A DNA stretch of 5,411 nt from the NCBI GenBank assembly GCA_033764445.1, contig JANRIZ010000167.1, positions 1 through 5,411 of the forward strand. Reading direction: 5' to 3'. Below are positions 1 through 5,411 of the stretch, piece by piece; positions within the stretch are counted from its first letter, which is position 1; the number at the start of each line of letters is the position of its first letter. Source of the stretch: JANRIZ01 sp033764445. GTDB lineage: Bacteria; Verrucomicrobiota; Verrucomicrobiia; JAWXBN01. The translations under genes were made by a program, and so were the position numbers. The notes under the pieces were generated by a model that saw only the letters and a program-made list of their open reading frames with translations, did no database searches and was not told the origin of the DNA.

Positions 1-74
1 CGAAAGCAGCGGTTTGCTAAACCGCCGTACGGTGTAAAGCTGTACCGAGGGTTCGAATCCCTCTCTCACCGCCA
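1..74 (+). tRNA. tRNA-Ser (anticodon GCU), 5' end missing
   Basis: This is the 3' three quarters of a serine tRNA reading AGC/AGU codons; the acceptor 5' strand and most of the D arm lie before the window. The anticodon stem is 9-13 with 21-25, and the 7-base loop TTGCTAA holds anticodon GCT at 16-18. The long variable arm typical of class II tRNAs pairs 27-32 with 40-45 (one G-U pair). The T stem is 47-51 with 59-63 around loop TTCGAAT. The 3' acceptor strand TCTCACC is followed by discriminator G71, usual for serine tRNAs, and an encoded CCA at 72-74. No clear U-tract terminator follows. Isotype is secure from anticodon, variable arm and discriminator together. Confidence 0.96.
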
Positions 75-160
75 CTTTGTCAGCCGTGGCCCGCGTTTTC
101 ATTCTGCCGCCGTGTCACAGGGGACCCCCGGCACCTTGTCCCTCCATGGCGCAGGACTGC
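75..160. other. Convergent spacer between tRNA-Ser and prfB
   Basis: This 86-bp spacer separates a plus-strand tRNA from the minus-strand prfB stop. I see no gene. The only pairing found is a weak 5-bp stem (GGGAC at 121-125 with GTCCC at 138-142, 12-base loop) without a T-run on either side, so I do not call an intrinsic terminator for either gene. Confidence 0.6.
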
Positions 161-1298
161 CTACTCCGGATCCTCATCCTTTGAGTCCCCTTTTTTCACA
201 CCCTTCAGCTGGGCCTCGATCAATTCATCGATGTCCCCATCCATCACCGCCTGCACATTGGTGACTTTCACCCCGGTCCGGTGGTCGTTGACCAGCTTGT
301 AGGGATGGAAAAAATAGGACCGGATCTGGCTGCCAAAGGAGATGGAGCTTTTGTTGCCAAACTCCGCATCAAGGGCCTTCTTGCGCTCCCGCTCGTAATG
401 TTCGTACAGACGCGCCTTCAGAATCTTCATGCCCGTGGACCGGTTCTTGATCTGGGACCGCTCGTTCTGGCAGGCGACAACAATGCCCGTGGGCAGATGG
501 GTGATGCGCACGGCGGAATCGGTCTTGTTCACATGCTGCCCGCCCGCACCGCTGGAACGGTAGGTGTCAATCTTCAGATCCTTCTCCTCGATCTTGACCT
601 CGATGTCATCCTCCACCTCGGGAATCACATCCACCGAGGCAAAGGAGGTCTGTCTCGCCCCGTTGGCATTAAAGGGCGAAATGCGGACCAGACGGTGGAC
701 GCCCACCTCGTTCTTCAGGAATCCATAGGCGTTTTCGCCGGAAACAATCGCCGTGGCACTGCGCAATCCGGCCTCCTCGCCGGGCGTGGCATCGATGACC
801 TCAAAGGTGAACCCGCGCCGCTCGGCCCAGCGTGTGTACAGACGCAGAAGCAGATTGGTCCAGTCCGCCGCATCATTGCCCCCGGCCCCGGCCTGCACGG
901 AAAAAATGGCGTTGCTCGTGTCGTGGGGGCCGTTCATGAGGGCCTGGATTTCCAGCCGGGAAAAGGCGGATTCCACACTGTGAAAGTCGCTCTCCCATTG
1001 GGTCTGCTCCGTCTGACGACGCTGGGGGTCCTCCTCGGCGGCGATGAGTTCCCGCATGGTCACGAGATCGGAAACACGCACCTCCGCGTCATGAAAGGGA
1101 ACCAGGACGGATTTGAGTCTGCTCAGCTCCGCCACCTTCTGCTGGGCGGCTTCCTTGTTGTTCCAAAAGGTCTCCGAGGCCATGGACGCCTCGAGTTCGG
1201 CAAGCTGTTTGTCCTTTGTGGGGACGTCAAAGAAACCTCCGCATCTGGAGCAGGCGGCTGTTGAGCACTTCAATGTCAAAGGGGATCGGGTCGGCCAT
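161..1298 (-). CDS. prfB: Peptide chain release factor 2 (RF2), with programmed +1 frameshift
   Basis: RF2 recognises UGA and UAA in the ribosomal A site and triggers peptide release. The real start is ATG at 1298-1296, with GAGGA at 1309-1305 six bases upstream. The zero frame runs 23 codons (MADPIPFDIEVL...RRFL) to an in-frame TGA at 1229-1227. A +1 slip at CTT (1232-1230) resumes at GAC (1228-1226) and continues 355 codons to TAG at 163-161, giving 378 residues, close to E. coli RF2 (365). In that numbering the tripeptide anticodon SPF is at 207-209, the AGAGGNDAADW stretch at about 136-146, and the catalytic GGQ at 252-254 in SSGAGGQHVN. E. coli K-12 Thr246 is Ser here. An open frame that bypasses the shift starts with a spurious GTG at 1321 and gives a false N-terminus (MRGFEETLWP). 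The start overlaps the 3' end of lnt by 23 bases. Its own stop is TAG, read by RF1 and not by RF2. Confidence 0.97.
1226..1240 (-). promoter_or_regulatory. RF2 programmed +1 frameshift signal
   Basis: Read on the minus strand, GGAGG (1240-1236) is followed by TTT (1235-1233), CTT (1232-1230), the in-frame stop TGA (1229-1227) and C (1226). This is the recoding element known from E. coli prfB (AGGGGG TAT CTT TGA C): a Shine-Dalgarno-like sequence ending exactly 3 bases before the slippery CTT, then a UGA in the poor termination context UGAC. When RF2 is scarce the ribosome pauses at UGA and slips +1, so more RF2 is made; this is autoregulation by established knowledge. All elements and the spacing are visible here. 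Confidence 0.96.
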
Positions 1299-2808
1299 AA
1301 TGTTTCCTCAAAACCCCGCACAGCAGGATCAGGGCGCAGAATAAAACAAAAACATCCCCGTGGCGCGAGTAAAATGTGCTGGCGGGAACCGCCGGCAGGC
1401 CCACCTTCATCAGCGCAAACCCCTCCACAAAGGGGGTCATCTCCTCCCGGACCCTTCCGGTGGAGTCCACCAGGGCACTCCAGCCGGTGTTGGCGGATCG
1501 GATCAGCGGACGTCCGGTTTCGATCGCCCGGAAAACGGCATTGGCCAGATGCTGCCGGGGTCCCACACTTTGCAGAAACCAGGCGTCATTGGTCAGGTTC
1601 ACCAGCAGCTCGGCCCCGTTGGCGGCCCGCTGACGCGCGAGGTACGGAAAGACATCCTCAAAACAGATCAGCGGCGCAACCCGCAAATGGCTCCCGGGCA
1701 CGGTGAATACGGCAGGGTGGTCCCCGGGCTCATAATCACGCGTGTATCCCACCAGCCAGTGCATCAGCGGCACGTACCGCGAGAAGGGCGCAAATTCCCC
1801 AAAGGGTACCAGATGCATCTTCTGGTAGGTCTCGATCCAGCGCATGCCCGGACCGATCATCATCGCCCCGGTATGCGACCGGCCCCTGATTTCCTGGTCG
1901 GTTCCAAAGATGAGCGTGTACCTCGAATCCGCGGTCAGGGAGGTCACCGAGGCGCGGATCTCCTCCTGATCAAAAAATCCCCCGGGCGTCGACGATTCCG
2001 GCCAGAGAATGATGTCGGGCTCCATCGCGGCGGCCAGCCGGGTCAGCCGGTGGTACGTGTCAAGGATGTGATAAAACCGGGCGGCATCCCATTTGACATA
2101 TTGCGGGATGTTCCCCTGCACCACGGCGACGGAGACTGTTTTTCCGGCGGGCGGGGGATTGAGCAGGATGCGGATGCCGTAGGCAAAGGTCAGTGCCACC
2201 AGCAACATCGCAAAACTGAAGTCCAGATGCGGCCGCAATCTGCGGACTTTGATCTCCTCGTGGAACCGACGGAAGGTCAGCGCGAGGATCATGTTCACAA
2301 AAACAACCAGAAAGGAAATCCCGGCGGTGCCAAACAGACGGGCGATCTGGATGAAACTGTATTTTTCGTACAGGGCCACGGCCAGGGGATTCCACGGGAA
2401 CCCGGTCATCAGATGCCCGCGCACCCACTCCAGAACCACCCACGCGGCGGCGGCCACCAGCCCGACGGCAATGTTGGGCAGGGACCTGGAAAACGGATGC
2501 CGCTCCAGGATCCAGGAGGTCAGCCAGGCCCACGCCCCCCAGTACAGGGCCAGATAGGCGCAGAGGATGACTGTTCCCACCACGGTCACATGGGAAATCC
2601 ACCAGAGGTTGATCAGATAAAAACAAAAACCCGCCGCCCAGCCATAGGCCATGGCCCGCACGCCCCGCAGCTCAAAAAACACAAAAATCAGCGGCACCAG
2701 CGCAAACCAGACGGCATTGCCCCATCCGAGGGGCGGATACGCGGTGGCCAGGGTCAGGGCACTGGCCAGACTGAGGAGGGCGTGGAGGATCGTTTTTCCG
2801 AAGGTCAC
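1276..2808 (-). CDS. lnt: Apolipoprotein N-acyltransferase Lnt
   Basis: Inner-membrane enzyme that transfers a third acyl chain from phospholipid to the N-terminal cysteine of lipoproteins, the last step of lipoprotein maturation in diderm bacteria. The 510 residues match E. coli Lnt (512). Seven hydrophobic segments lie at roughly 8-24, 32-47, 55-70, 74-101, 112-128, 159-179 and 196-216. A nitrilase-like periplasmic domain follows, and a final membrane helix at about 485-500. The catalytic triad is visible: E271 (ILWPESS), K330 (TYQKMHLVPFGEF) and C382 (APLICFED). E338 and W240 (QGNIPQYVKWD) match further residues known to matter in E. coli. E. coli Tyr388 is Phe383 here. The start is GTG at 2808-2806: an in-frame TAA at 2829-2827 precedes it with no other start between, and the N-terminus aligns with the family. 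The stop TGA (1278-1276) lies inside prfB. It is 71 bp downstream of nusB. Confidence 0.97.
   Translation of the reverse strand: MTFGKTILHALLSLASALTLATAYPPLGWGNAVWFALVPLIFVFFELRGVRAMAYGWAAGFCFYLINLWWISHVTVVGTVILCAYLALYWGAWAWLTSWILERHPFSRSLPNIAVGLVAAAAWVVLEWVRGHLMTGFPWNPLAVALYEKYSFIQIARLFGTAGISFLVVFVNMILALTFRRFHEEIKVRRLRPHLDFSFAMLLVALTFAYGIRILLNPPPAGKTVSVAVVQGNIPQYVKWDAARFYHILDTYHRLTRLAAAMEPDIILWPESSTPGGFFDQEEIRASVTSLTADSRYTLIFGTDQEIRGRSHTGAMMIGPGMRWIETYQKMHLVPFGEFAPFSRYVPLMHWLVGYTRDYEPGDHPAVFTVPGSHLRVAPLICFEDVFPYLARQRAANGAELLVNLTNDAWFLQSVGPRQHLANAVFRAIETGRPLIRSANTGWSALVDSTGRVREEMTPFVEGFALMKVGLPAVPASTFYSRHGDVFVLFCALILLCGVLRKHYGRPDPL
1305..1309 (-). promoter_or_regulatory. prfB ribosome binding site inside lnt
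   Basis: GAGGA at 1309-1305 (minus strand) lies 6 bases before the prfB ATG at 1298 and decides that start over the out-of-phase GTG at 1321. It sits inside the last codons of lnt, so ribosomes finishing lnt pass over it. Coupled translation or reinitiation is plausible but is inference. Confidence 0.8.
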
Positions 2809-2879
2809 CGCTCCTTCATAGGCGGCTTACGGCCACGAAGAAAGCGTTTTTCCACCACACACCCCCGGGCACCCGCAGC
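2809..2879. other. nusB-lnt spacer
   Basis: A 71-bp gap between the nusB stop and the lnt start. Apart from the lnt ribosome binding site and the MKER mini-frame I see no convincing promoter or terminator in it, which fits read-through transcription from nusB into lnt. Confidence 0.5.
2811..2816 (-). promoter_or_regulatory. lnt ribosome binding site, unusually close to the start
   Basis: AAGGAG at 2816-2811 (minus strand) is a strong Shine-Dalgarno match but leaves only 2 bases before the GTG start at 2808, closer than usual. It also lies inside a four-codon ATG frame (2819-2805, MKER) whose TGA overlaps the lnt start as GTGA. No other in-frame start fits lnt better. Confidence 0.55.
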
Positions 2880-3332
2880 TCACTTTTTCCTGTCCTGTCC
2901 TCCGGCGGCGGTGCGAAAGGGTCGTGTCAGCTCCTCCTTGACCCGGTCAAGGATGCCGTTGACAAACTTGCCGGAATCATCGGTGGAAAACCGTTTGGCA
3001 ATGTCGACGGCCTCGTTGATGGTGACGACGGGGGGAATGTCCTCCCGGTGCAGCAGCTCATAAATCGCCAGCCGCATGATGTTGCGGTCCACATGGGCGA
3101 TGCGGTGAAAATCCCAGTTCTGCGAATACTTTTTGATGCGCTCGTCGGACTCGTCGACAAACCGGGCCGCCCCGCGGATCAGTTCATCGGCAAAGGTTCG
3201 CGTATTCCGGGCGACTTCGTTTTCCTGCATGGCCCAGAAAATGGCCAGTTGCTCCTCCAGCTCACCGGGGTTGACCTCGGCCTGGTAAAGGAACTGCATC
3301 GCCTTCTCGCGCGCGTCTCGTCGGAATCCCAT
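2880..3332 (-). CDS. nusB: Transcription antitermination factor NusB
   Basis: NusB binds boxA RNA together with NusE (ribosomal protein S10) and joins the antitermination complex that keeps RNA polymerase elongating through rRNA operons. The 150 residues cover the whole family (E. coli 139). The arginine-rich N-terminus MGFRRDAREKAMQFLYQAEV carries the RNA-binding helix start. The most conserved part is the C-terminal half: NWDFHRIAHVDRNIMRLAIYE at 72-92, then PPVVTINEAVDIAKRFS at 100-116 and the closing GKFVNGILDRV at 121-131. The tail (TRPFRTAAGGQDRKK) is basic and variable. ATG at 3332 matches the family start. An ATG 8 bases upstream is out of frame. I see no good Shine-Dalgarno sequence before it. 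It follows cobA-hemD by 61 bp and ends in TGA. Confidence 0.97.
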   Translation of the reverse strand: MGFRRDAREKAMQFLYQAEVNPGELEEQLAIFWAMQENEVARNTRTFADELIRGAARFVDESDERIKKYSQNWDFHRIAHVDRNIMRLAIYELLHREDIPPVVTINEAVDIAKRFSTDDSGKFVNGILDRVKEELTRPFRTAAGGQDRKK

Positions 3333-3393
3333 AGGGGCATGGAGTAAACAGAGAAGTCACGGGTGTGAACAGATAAAAATGCGCCGACACGCG

Positions 3394-4905
3394 CTATCCC
3401 TGCTGCTGCAGCGCCTGCACGATTCCCTCAAGGGTATGCTCCGCGGCCTCCACGTCCACACCCATTCCGGCGGCTTTCATGGCCCGGGTCGTTTCGGGGC
3501 CGATCGACGCATGGCGCATGTTGAATCCTGCAAGGGGCAGCCGCAGGGCGGCAAAATTCTGCGCGGCGGAACGGCTCGCAAACACGATCCAGTCCGCCCC
3601 GCGACGGATCAGATCGGCCCGGGCCCCGGTCCAATCCTCGGTCTCGGGTGTGGTCCGGTAAACGGTCAGGGTCTCCACCTCGGCCCCCTGGCTCTCCAAG
3701 GTGCGAATCCATTCCCGCCCGGCCAGGTTCCCGCACGGCCAGAGAATCCGGGCCCCACGCAGATCCCGGTCCCGCACAAATTGCGCGGCGAATTTCTCGG
3801 AAGTGTGTTCTGTGGGCTCAAACGCCACCTTCAAATGGTATTGCCTCAGCGCCCGCGCCGTGGCGGGGCCGATCGCGGCAAGGAGGGAGGTCCCGAGGGC
3901 CCGGATGTCCCCGGATTTTTCCAGAATCTGCGCCACAAAATGCTCCACGGCATTGGGGCTGGTGAACAATATCCAGTCGTACGGTCCCAACGGATTTTTT
4001 CCAAGGTCCGCCGGCAGTTCCACCGTCTGGCGTGTGATGCGGATGACGGGCAATTCAAGGACCTCCGCCCCGAGAGCTGTCAGCCTGGCCGACAGGGTTC
4101 CGGCCTGCTCCCGCGTGCGGGTGATCACGATCCTTTTCCCAAAAAGCGGACGCGTCTCAAACCAGTTCAGTGAATCGCGCAGACCGACCACCTCTCCGAC
4201 CACGGTCACAGCGGGGGCTTCCAATCCGGCTTCGACGACTTTTGCCCCGATCTGCCCGAGGGGGGCGGTCACGGTCCGCTGGCGTGCATACGTCCCCCAA
4301 CTGATCACGGCCACGGGGGTTTCCGGTGCCAGCCCGTGTGCGACCAGTCTCCGGGCAATTTCATCAATTTTTCCGACCCCCATGAGAATGACCTTTGTGC
4401 CGGGGTATTCCGCGACTTTTTTCCAGTCCACGCCCCGGTCGGGTTTGGTGGGGTCCTCATGTCCGGTGATCACGGCAAAGGAGGAGGTCATGTGCCGGTG
4501 GGTCAGCGGAATCCCGGCATAGGCCGGGACCGCAACCGAGGAACTGATCCCGGGCACGACCTCGAAGGGGAGTCCGGCCTCGCGCAGGACCAACGCCTCC
4601 TCCCCGCCACGGCCGAAAACATAGGGGTCCCCGCCTTTGAGTCGGCAGACGGTCCGCCCGGCCCGGGTTTCCTCCAGTATCATGGCATTGATCATCTCCT
4701 GGGTGATCTTGGGCTCGGAATTTTTCCCCACAAATATCCGGCGCGCCTCCGGACGGGCAAAACGCAGCAGGCGCGGATTGCAGAGATAATCGTAGAGGAT
4801 GACATCCGCCTCCCGCACACAGGCCAGTCCCCTGACCGTGATCAGGCCCTCGTCACCGGGGCCCGCGCCGACGATGTGGCAGATGCCGGTTGTGGATGTG
4901 TTCAT
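3394..4905 (-). CDS. Fused uroporphyrinogen-III C-methyltransferase / uroporphyrinogen-III synthase (CobA-HemD)
   Basis: A bifunctional enzyme of 503 residues. The C-terminal half cyclises hydroxymethylbilane to uroporphyrinogen III; the N-terminal half methylates this twice with S-adenosylmethionine to precorrin-2, the entry to siroheme and B12. Methyltransferase motifs (about 5-245): GAGPGD at 13-18, RLKGGDP at 88-94, GRGGEE at 98-103, VVPGISS at 116-122, GIPLTHR at 131-137 and TGHE at 147-150. HemD domain (about 255-500): GKRIVITR at 256-263, FTSPNAV at 314-320, AIGPATARAL at 344-353, VYRTTP at 415-420, FASRSAAQNF at 442-451 and IGPETTRA at 468-475. There is no precorrin-2 dehydrogenase (CysG N-terminal) domain. 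ATG at 4905 fits the family start; the ribosome binding site is weak (AGTGG). It is the first gene of the minus-strand run in this window, ends in TAG, and no other tetrapyrrole gene is visible nearby. The fusion is known in several phyla. Confidence 0.95.
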   Translation of the reverse strand: MNTSTTGICHIVGAGPGDEGLITVRGLACVREADVILYDYLCNPRLLRFARPEARRIFVGKNSEPKITQEMINAMILEETRAGRTVCRLKGGDPYVFGRGGEEALVLREAGLPFEVVPGISSSVAVPAYAGIPLTHRHMTSSFAVITGHEDPTKPDRGVDWKKVAEYPGTKVILMGVGKIDEIARRLVAHGLAPETPVAVISWGTYARQRTVTAPLGQIGAKVVEAGLEAPAVTVVGEVVGLRDSLNWFETRPLFGKRIVITRTREQAGTLSARLTALGAEVLELPVIRITRQTVELPADLGKNPLGPYDWILFTSPNAVEHFVAQILEKSGDIRALGTSLLAAIGPATARALRQYHLKVAFEPTEHTSEKFAAQFVRDRDLRGARILWPCGNLAGREWIRTLESQGAEVETLTVYRTTPETEDWTGARADLIRRGADWIVFASRSAAQNFAALRLPLAGFNMRHASIGPETTRAMKAAGMGVDVEAAEHTLEGIVQALQQQG

Positions 4906-4981
4906 GAAACCACTGGGGTATCACATTCCCACACAAAACACACGGTTTTCCTTGGCCCCCCATCAATCCGGCACACACAGA

Positions 4982-5112
4982 CCGCCGCATTTTGGCCACA
5001 AAAAGGCGCAAAACACACAACAAGGGGATTCTTTCTGAACTGACCGGGGAGCGCACGCGCCCCCGCGTGCATCAGGAGGCGCCCCCGCCTCCGCTCTGCG
5101 AGGCCCGCCGGG
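4982..5112. repeat. 131-bp tandem repeat, unit A
   Basis: Begins CCGCCGCATTTTGGCCACA and runs to the GGG before the same words recur at 5113. The left half is A-rich (GGCGCAAAACACACA); the right half is GC-rich with three perfect inverted repeats: GCACGCG/CGCGTGC (5053-5059 with 5064-5070, loop CCCC), GGAGGCG/CGCCTCC (5075-5081 with 5086-5092, loop CCCC) and GGCCC/GGGCC (5102-5106 with 5110-5114, loop GCC). The third stem runs 2 bases into unit B. Aligned by eye, it differs from unit B by about a dozen substitutions and two compensating 1-base indels. Confidence 0.9.
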
Positions 5113-5243
5113 CCGCCGCATTTTGGCCGCAAAAAGGCGCAAAACACACAGCAAGGGGGATTCCTTCAAAACTGCCCGGGGAGCGCACGCGCCCTCGCGT
5201 GCATCAGGAGGCGCCCCGCCTCCGCTCTGCGAGGCCCAACGGG
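5113..5243. repeat. 131-bp tandem repeat, unit B
   Basis: Second copy, same length as unit A. The three stems are unchanged: GCACGCG/CGCGTGC (5185-5191 with 5196-5202, loop CCCT), GGAGGCG/CGCCTCC (5207-5213 with 5217-5223, loop CCC) and GGCCC/GGGCC (5233-5237 with 5241-5245, loop AAC). All differences from unit A in the GC-rich half fall in loops; the other differences lie in the A-rich half. A third copy starts at 5244 with CCGCCG and then breaks off. Confidence 0.9.
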
Positions 5244-5249
5244 CCGCCG

Positions 5250-5330
5250 GATGGATAGCCTGGGGTAACGCCGCAGGAAAATGGGGTTTTATGGAAAAGC
5301 CCTGTCAGGGCGTCGGAATCACAGGGGATT
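5250..5330. repeat. Possible interspersed palindromic repeat
   Basis: After the tandem units comes a stretch with GATAGCCTGGGGTAACGCCG at about 5254-5273 and then the palindrome GCCCTG-T-CAGGGC at 5299-5311, followed by GTCGGAATCACAGGGG. Words like these (GCCCTG..AGGGC followed by GGAAT, paired with a CCTGGGGTAA word) recall interspersed intergenic repeats I know from Planctomycetes and Verrucomicrobia genomes. That resemblance is from memory; only one copy is in this window. Confidence 0.4.
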
Positions 5331-5411
5331 TTTTCCTATCTCACACACTGGCCTGCCCCCTTTTTCCCCACAAAAAATTCCTCGCCACAAAGTGTATCCC
5401 CTATCACTATC

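Larger units (their letters stand above)
4906..5411. other. Gene-free region upstream of cobA-hemD, rich in repeats
   Basis: About 500 bp without a credible gene. It should hold the promoter and leader of cobA-hemD, but I could not pick a convincing -35/-10 pair. The short open frames here have no ribosome binding site and read through the 131-bp repeats in different phases (131 is not a multiple of 3), so I do not call them. Contents: A- and CA-rich blocks (4930-4945, 4971-4980), two tandem repeat units (4982-5243), a short palindrome (5299-5311) and a final AC/CT-rich stretch (5335-5411) in which I see nothing specific. Confidence 0.75.

Noticed and set aside
1226..1232. The in-frame TGA in prfB as a disabling mutation (pseudogene)
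   Set aside because: Context, spacing and the upstream GGAGG match the conserved RF2 recoding element exactly, so this is regulation and not damage.
281..1264. 327-codon open frame on the plus strand opposite prfB
   Set aside because: Antisense shadow of RF2, whose SPF and GGQ motifs are intact on the other strand; its composition is typical of reversed GC-rich codons.
161..1321. prfB as an uninterrupted 386-codon gene starting at GTG 1321
   Set aside because: The first 31 residues do not resemble RF2, whereas ATG 1298 with GAGGA and the CTTTGAC recoding site gives a full RF2 N-terminus.
1360..3063. 567-codon open frame on the plus strand opposite lnt and part of nusB
   Set aside because: It is antisense to two clear family members and is rich in G, H, P, Q and R, as expected from the reverse of GC-rich codons. 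It shows no recognisable domain.
3375..3394. Possible terminator after cobA-hemD (GCGC-6-GCGC then ATTTTT on the minus strand)
   Set aside because: The stem is only 4 bp and overlaps the stop codon; too weak to call a terminator.
3379..4173. 264-codon open frame on the plus strand opposite cobA-hemD, plus other overlapping plus-strand frames to 5043
   Set aside because: Shadows of the CobA-HemD fusion; no motif, and no credible ribosome binding site was seen.
4982..5243. CRISPR array
   Set aside because: Only two units of 131 bp, contiguous and without unique spacers.
4853..5258. Short open frames on both strands through the repeat region, with Cys-rich or Pro/Arg-rich translations
   Set aside because: The 131-bp repeat is out of phase with codons, so the two copies are read in different frames. 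There is no ribosome binding site and no protein family resemblance.

Overview
The window is GC-rich bacterial chromosomal DNA. An intact lnt (apolipoprotein N-acyltransferase) implies a cell envelope with an outer membrane. The style of the release factor, the CobA-HemD fusion and the GC-rich palindromic intergenic repeats suggest the Planctomycetes-Verrucomicrobia-Chlamydiae superphylum, perhaps Verrucomicrobiota, Kiritimatiellota or Lentisphaerota. That placement is inference from motif style, not from a search.

Layout, left to right. Bases 1-74 are the 3' part of a plus-strand tRNA-Ser(GCU), cut by the window edge. Bases 75-160 are a short convergent spacer. From 161 to 4905 four genes lie head to tail on the minus strand, transcribed right to left: cobA-hemD fusion, nusB, lnt and prfB. 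The gaps are 61 bp and 71 bp, and lnt and prfB overlap by 23 bp, so a single transcript is plausible, although no promoter or terminator could be assigned. From 4906 to 5411 there is about 500 bp without a gene. It holds two tandem 131-bp repeat units, each with three short perfect hairpins, and then another palindromic repeat-like stretch.

The genes do not form one pathway. CobA-HemD makes precorrin-2 from hydroxymethylbilane for siroheme or B12. NusB is a transcription antitermination factor. Lnt finishes lipoprotein acylation. RF2 terminates translation at UGA and UAA.

The richest spot is the lnt/prfB junction. prfB carries the classic RF2 programmed +1 frameshift (Shine-Dalgarno-like GGAGG, 3-nt spacer, CTTTGAC), so its true start is ATG at 1298 and a single-frame gene call gets the N-terminus wrong. 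The lnt stop codon, inside the prfB start region, lies in the same heptamer CTTTGAC. A +1 slip there would carry ribosomes from lnt directly into the prfB zero frame. Whether this is used or is chance cannot be decided from the sequence.
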